Assembly: GCF_006151805.1 (NCBI RefSeq)
Contig: NZ_VDDA01000020.1
Coordinates: 1-64,000 of the forward strand
Source of the DNA: Methylobacterium terricola
GTDB lineage: Bacteria; Pseudomonadota; Alphaproteobacteria; Rhizobiales; Beijerinckiaceae
DNA length: 64,000 nt
Reading direction: 5' to 3'
Shown here: positions 60,830 to 64,000 of the stretch, piece after piece
Position numbering within the stretch: position 1 is the first letter of the stretch
Layout: each line of letters begins with the position of its first letter
Notes under the pieces: generated by a model
Told to the model about the DNA's origin: nothing
Seen by the model: only the letters and a program-made list of their open reading frames with translations
Databases searched by the model: none
Translations under genes and position numbers: made by a program

Positions 60830-60845
60830 CTAACCAGCGGTTAAC
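60830..60845 (+). promoter_or_regulatory. Near-consensus CtrA-type box
   Basis: CTAACCAGCGGTTAAC matches TTAA-N7-TTAAC except for the first base (C for T), with the exact 7-base spacing. It lies 48 bases before the chosen start of the coiled-coil protein. It resembles the perfect site at 1980-1995. A third half-like GGTTA occurs at 60853-60857. Confidence 0.45.
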
Positions 60846-60892
60846 CAAACATGGTTACCCAAATCTTCCTGGATTCCTGGGAAGCTCGGGTC

Positions 60893-61768
60893 ATGGTGGA
60901 TCAGAACGACGTCGCCGGTGCGCCGGCCCCGGACGGCGCGGCAGCCCCGACGAGGCGTGGCATCGCGGTCCGGTCCGGGCAGGGATGGCCGAAGCTGAAG
61001 ACGACAACCGCGGCGGGCCTCCTCTGTGCTGCCTGCATCGGCGCGCTCGCCGGCGGGGCCACGGTGGCGCTGATGAACGCCGCCCAGGGCGGCGGGACCG
61101 GCATCCCGCAGGCCGAGTGGTCGCGGCTCTCGGGCCGCGTCGAGACCGGGGCCAGCGAGGCGACCCGCCTCGCCACCGACCTGTCGCTGTTGCGCGACCG
61201 CGCGGTCCAGGCCCAGGACGCCGCCGACAAGGGCCGCGCCGAGACCGGCGCCCGCTTAGGACAGGTCGCCGAGCGGCTGGAGCGGCTGCATCGCCAGGAC
61301 GCCGATCTCGCCGCCAAGGTCGCGGCGGTGGCCGAGCGCCTCGCCGCCATGGCCGAGCGGCAGGAGCAGGCCGACCGCGACCAGGCGGCCCGCCTCACGG
61401 CGCTCACCGACAAGCTCGACAAGCGTCAGGCCCCCGGGCCGGTCGCGGCGGCACCGGTCGCCGCCGTTCCGGTGGCGGCCGCTCCCGTGGCGTCGCACAA
61501 GCCCGTCGCCGCGGCGGAGCCGGCCCTCACCGGCAGCCTGCCCGACAAGCCCGCCGAGAAGGCGAAGCCTGCCACCATCGAGGGATGGGTGCTGCGCGAC
61601 GTCTATGACGGGGTGGCGATGATCGAGAACCGCAACCGCCGCCTCCTGGAGATCGGCCCAGGCGACACGCTGCCGGGCGCCGGCCGGGTTGAGGCGATCG
61701 AGCGTCGCGGCAGAACCTGGGTCGTGGTCACCAGCAAGGGACTGATCACCGCCATGCCGGCCTGGTAG
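60893..61768 (+). CDS. Membrane-anchored coiled-coil protein of unknown function
   Basis: I do not recognise this protein. From the ATG at 60893 it has 291 residues. A cytoplasmic head (1-about 35) is followed by one membrane segment (about 38-62, TTTAAGLLCAACIGALAGGA). A coiled coil rich in Ala, Glu, Arg and Gln follows (about 75-175), then an Ala/Val/Pro linker and a C-terminal globular part (about 230-291, IEGWVLRDVYDGVAMIENRN). That end could be a small beta domain. The ATG at 60851 (14 codons longer) is an alternative start. A near-CtrA box lies upstream. Confidence 0.65.
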   Translation: MVDQNDVAGAPAPDGAAAPTRRGIAVRSGQGWPKLKTTTAAGLLCAACIGALAGGATVALMNAAQGGGTGIPQAEWSRLSGRVETGASEATRLATDLSLLRDRAVQAQDAADKGRAETGARLGQVAERLERLHRQDADLAAKVAAVAERLAAMAERQEQADRDQAARLTALTDKLDKRQAPGPVAAAPVAAVPVAAAPVASHKPVAAAEPALTGSLPDKPAEKAKPATIEGWVLRDVYDGVAMIENRNRRLLEIGPGDTLPGAGRVEAIERRGRTWVVVTSKGLITAMPAW

Positions 61769-61795
61769 GCCCCACGCCAGCGTGGTGGGTGCCGG

Positions 61796-61987
61796 TCAGG
61801 CGTGTTGCAGGACGGGGGCGACCGGATCGGCCGGCGCGGGGCTCTGGGCCGGCAGGAAACCGGCCGCCGCGCGCCGCCGGCCACGGGCCTTGGCCTCGGT
61901 CCGGGCGACCTTGGTCGGATGAAGAAGCTCGGCGAGGCGTGCGAGGCTCTCGGCGTCGTCGAGGTTCCGTGACTCGAAATCGGGCAT
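61796..61987 (-). CDS. Small hypothetical protein, 63 residues
   Basis: The ORF starts MPDFESRNLDDAESLARLAE and continues LLHPTKVARTEAKARGRRRA. A charged, basic middle and a Pro/Ala tail are visible; no domain is recognised. GGGGGACCATC precedes the ATG. It converges with the coiled-coil gene, and the region upstream (about 62000-62060) is AT-richer, as for a promoter. The Pfam-like content is nil, so this could still be a chance ORF in GC-rich DNA. Confidence 0.45.
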   Translation of the reverse strand: MPDFESRNLDDAESLARLAELLHPTKVARTEAKARGRRRAAAGFLPAQSPAPADPVAPVLQHA

Positions 61988-62413
61988 GATGGTCCCCCGG
62001 GCGTGTGGCCCGTGGTGGTGAGGGAATACGCAAACTCACGCTAGAGAAACAGCAACGGTGAAGAACTCCGACAGTTCCGCACCACGCGTCACCGTGCAAG
62101 AAAAACCTTCGCGCCACCGCCCAAAGACGGAGGCCGCCTCGCGCGGCAGTCCTTGCAGGGGTTACGCGTGCAACCGCTGGATTGACGTGCGCCAGCGCAC
62201 GCCAGGGGGTGTGCGGCGCATCGTGGTCTTGCGTGCATTGCAGCGAAGCGGGGCGGCGGATCGGGAAGACGCCGAGCCAATGGCCGGCATCGGCATGCAT
62301 CGGCATACCGAACCCGCCGCTTCCCTCAACCCGGAGCCCGGTGACCGGGTTCCCGCGCCCATGGCCGCGGGACGGATGCGACAGGTCTTCCGCCATCCCG
62401 CACGGACGTCGCC
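61988..62413. other. Gene-free stretch with no recognised element
   Basis: About 425 bases between two small minus-strand ORFs. The part near 62000-62100 is AT-richer and may hold the promoter of the 63-residue ORF. A short dyad GTGCGC-CA-GCGCAC lies at 62187-62200. No tRNA, terminator or family A, B or D repeat was found, and the short ORFs here look like shadows. Confidence 0.5.
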
Positions 62414-62590
62414 TCAGCCCCGCGCCTCGATGGCGGCGCGGGCGGATTGCGCCATGCGGATCAGCTCGCGCGTGGTCAGCTCGTGGTGCTCGGGCGGCTC
62501 GCTGCGGATCATCGCGGCCTCGCGGGCCACGGTCGTGCGTTGCGTGCGCCGGGTCAGCCCGGCCCGCCATGCCTGCGCCAACGCTATCAT
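62414..62590 (-). CDS. Small hypothetical protein, 58 residues
   Basis: The ORF reads MIALAQAWRAGLTRRTQRTT then VAREAAMIRSEPPEHHELTT and ends with RELIRMAQSARAAIEARG. It looks like a short amphipathic N-terminal helix and a second helix. GGGAGGGGCGCCC precedes the ATG at 62588-62590. The frame continues upstream, but the ribosome binding site supports this start. No family recognised; no sign of a membrane segment or secretion signal. Confidence 0.5.
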   Translation of the reverse strand: MIALAQAWRAGLTRRTQRTTVAREAAMIRSEPPEHHELTTRELIRMAQSARAAIEARG

Positions 62591-62803
62591 GGGCGCCCCT
62601 CCCGCGATCAACCAGTAAACGCTAACAAACCTTCGCGGGCCGATAAAGTCTTGACAGGGCGATTGTTCGCTCGACTGCCCGTCCGGGGCCCTTGTCGCGC
62701 GGGCCAAGCGCCTGCTGCTGCGAGGTTATTGGCGCAGGGTCGGCACGGCGCGAATCGCCGGAAGGGAGTCCTATCCTGTGCCGGCGGCCCGCCCCCGGGC
62801 GAA

Positions 62804-63700
62804 TCAGCGGGTATCCTCACGCAGCAGCTCGGTGTTGATCGCGAAGGCCGCCATCGCGCCCTCGGCGGCGGCCACGATGGCGAGCTGGACCCGGCGCGAC
62901 GCGTCGCCCGCCACGTACAGGCCCGGCACGTTCGTCTCCTCGTAGTCGCCGGTCGGCACCGTGCCCTTGTGCGACAGGTCGCAGCCGAGCCGCTCGACCA
63001 GCCGGGAGGGGATGCAGGGACCGGTGGTGAAGAACAGCGCGCCGCATGCGAGGGCGTCGCCGTCGCGCAGGCGGATCCGCGCGAACCGCCCGTCCTCGCC
63101 CTCCAGACGGGCGACGGCACGCTCCTCGATGCGGATGCCGTGGCGGGCGAGGCGGTCGCGCTCCGGGGCGCCGAGGCCGGACGGCCCGTCGGTGCACAGC
63201 GTCAGGTCGCGGCTCCAGGCGGTGAGCTCGAGGGCGAGGCCCTTGCCGGCGTCGCCCGGGCCGTAGACGGCGAGCGGCCGGTCGCGGTTCTCGTAACCGT
63301 CGCAATACGGGCAGTGGTGGACGCCGTGGCCCCAGAACTCCGAGAAACCCTCGATGGCCGGCAGGTCGGTGCGCAGGCCGGTGGCGAGGATCATCCGGCG
63401 TCCTGTCGCCCGGCGCTGGTCGTCCATCACCACCCGGAAGCCGTCCGGCGCCCGCACCGCGTCGGCGACGCGCCCGTCCCAGATCTCGACCGTGCCGTAG
63501 GCGGCGAGCTCCCGTCGTCCCTCCTCACGCAAGTCGCCCGGCGCCCGGCCGTCGCGGCCGAGGAAGCCGTGCATGCGCGGCGTCACCGCGTTGCGCGGGT
63601 GGCCGGCATCGATCAGCAGCACCCGGCGCCGGCAGCGCCCGAGGATGAGCGCCGCCGACAGGCCCGCCGGGCCGCCGCCCACGATGATCACGTCCCGCAT
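62804..63700 (-). CDS. Thioredoxin reductase-like flavoprotein
   Basis: A 298-residue pyridine nucleotide-disulfide oxidoreductase of the thioredoxin-reductase type. The FAD motif is VIIVGGGPAGLSAALILGRC (residues 4-23). The redox pair CPYC is present in HHCPYCDGYENRD (about 135). The NADPH-domain glycine motif reads 'VYGPGDAGKGLALELTAW' and is degenerate compared with GxGxxA/G. The C-terminal FAD motif is TNVPGLYVAGDASRRVQLAI. I chose the ATG at 63698-63700, directly before the FAD motif. It may reduce a small thiol protein or act as a flavoprotein in its own right. Confidence 0.8.
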   Translation of the reverse strand: MRDVIIVGGGPAGLSAALILGRCRRRVLLIDAGHPRNAVTPRMHGFLGRDGRAPGDLREEGRRELAAYGTVEIWDGRVADAVRAPDGFRVVMDDQRRATGRRMILATGLRTDLPAIEGFSEFWGHGVHHCPYCDGYENRDRPLAVYGPGDAGKGLALELTAWSRDLTLCTDGPSGLGAPERDRLARHGIRIEERAVARLEGEDGRFARIRLRDGDALACGALFFTTGPCIPSRLVERLGCDLSHKGTVPTGDYEETNVPGLYVAGDASRRVQLAIVAAAEGAMAAFAINTELLREDTR

Positions 63701-63771
63701 GTCGCCGTCTCGAGAGCTGCCACTCGGGATAGACGCATCGGGCTCTGGCCGGGTTTCGCTGTGCCGCAACG

Positions 63772-63794
63772 AAAAAGGGCGCTCGCGCGCCCTT
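63772..63794 (-). terminator. Intrinsic terminator of the glutaredoxin gene
   Basis: On the minus strand AAGGGCGC and GCGCCCTT form an 8-bp stem around GCGA, followed by TTTTT (63776-63772). It lies 29 bases after the glutaredoxin stop and 70 bases before the thioredoxin reductase-like gene start. Confidence 0.8.
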
Positions 63795-63823
63795 CCTCGT
63801 CGTCCGTCCGTGCGATCCTGGAA

Positions 63824-64000
63824 TCAGGCCGCGGCGGTGTTGGTGGCGATGCCCTTCTCGGAGAGCATCTGCTGCAGCTCGCCGGACTGGAACATCTCGC
63901 GGGTGATGTCGCAGCCGCCGACGAACTCGCCCTTGACGTAGACCTGCGGGATGGTCGGCCACTGCGAGAAGGCCTTGATGCCCTCGCGGATCTCCATGTC
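63824..64000 (-). CDS. grxD: Monothiol glutaredoxin (Grx4/GrxD family), 3' part
   Basis: The minus strand reads MEIREGIKAFSQWPTIPQVY then VKGEFVGGCDITREMFQSGE and LQQMLSEKGIATNTAAA before the TGA at 63824-63826. The TIPQVYVKGEFVGGCDI segment, with cis-Pro and the GG-C-D glutathione-binding site, identifies the Grx4/GrxD group. The CGFS active site lies beyond the right edge, so the start cannot be given. These proteins bind a [2Fe-2S] cluster with a BolA partner and deliver or sense iron-sulfur clusters. Confidence 0.9.
   Translation of the reverse strand, partial: DMEIREGIKAFSQWPTIPQVYVKGEFVGGCDITREMFQSGELQQMLSEKGIATNTAAA

Noticed and set aside
62058..62618. Plus-strand ORFs of 186 and 147 codons
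   Set aside because: No ribosome binding site and no family resemblance; the composition is that of non-coding GC-rich DNA, and they overlap the small minus-strand ORF at 62414-62590.

Overview
The window comes from a GC-rich alphaproteobacterium, most likely Methylobacterium or a close relative. The evidence is the very high GC and codon bias, a rimP-nusA-rnpM-infB-rbfA-truB operon of alphaproteobacterial type, complete urtABCDE and paaABCDE sets, TTAA-N7-TTAAC (CtrA-type) boxes, and a three-hairpin sRNA candidate that resembles the rhizobial suhB/alpha-r14 family. The genus is an inference from gene content; no marker gene was compared.

Layout. 1-124: the end of an IS5-type insertion sequence. 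0.6-4.1 kb: a cysteine synthase, a small Fis-type HTH protein behind a CtrA-like box, and a GH13 trehalose-synthase-like enzyme. 4.3-10.2 kb: urtABCDE urea transporter behind a well-formed sigma-54 promoter, with a 173-bp palindromic element between urtA and urtB. 10.2-12.3 kb: a LysR regulator divergent from an Old Yellow Enzyme. 12.4-21.2 kb: the translation/transcription operon rimP-nusA-rnpM-infB-rbfA-truB plus a thioesterase. 21.3-21.9 kb: an unrecognised HExxH protein. 22.0-27.4 kb: an oligopeptide-type ABC importer (dppABCDF-like). 27.4-27.8 kb: the sRNA candidate and a frameshifted relic of a GGDEF domain. 27.9-31.7 kb: a beta-alanine-type catabolic pair (class III aminotransferase and CoA-acylating semialdehyde dehydrogenase) divergent from a cupin-HTH regulator. 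31.7-40.2 kb: a GntR/FCD regulator, an alpha/beta hydrolase, a second branched-chain-amino-acid-type ABC importer, a DapA-family lyase and a DadA-like FAD oxidase. Two near-identical TTGTATAC-type operators tie the regulator to the importer operon. The set fits uptake and breakdown of an imino or D-amino acid, with hydroxyproline the best guess.

40.2-47.1 kb: phenylacetate degradation (paaZ divergent from paaX, then paaABCDE). 47.2-51.4 kb: a chemoreceptor and a malic enzyme of the MaeB type. 51.9-58.1 kb: a pyruvate dehydrogenase complex of the homodimeric AceE / AceF / lipoyl-fused Lpd type. 58.3-64 kb: a DUF6489-like protein, a LysR regulator divergent from a ring-cleaving-dioxygenase-like glyoxalase protein, a membrane-anchored coiled-coil protein behind a near-CtrA box, two small ORFs, a thioredoxin-reductase-like flavoprotein and the 3' end of a monothiol glutaredoxin gene.

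Three families of long imperfect palindromes are scattered between genes: two copies of A, three copies of B plus a solo arm, and one long copy of D plus a short relative. Several lie inside operons (urtA/urtB, aceE/aceF and the importer at 36.0 kb), where they may set transcript stability. No CRISPR array, tRNA, rRNA or prophage was seen. I found no clearly new multi-gene defence or biosynthetic system. The most rewarding leads are the sRNA candidate, the GntR regulon with its catabolic operon, the palindromic repeat families and the paired regulatory boxes.
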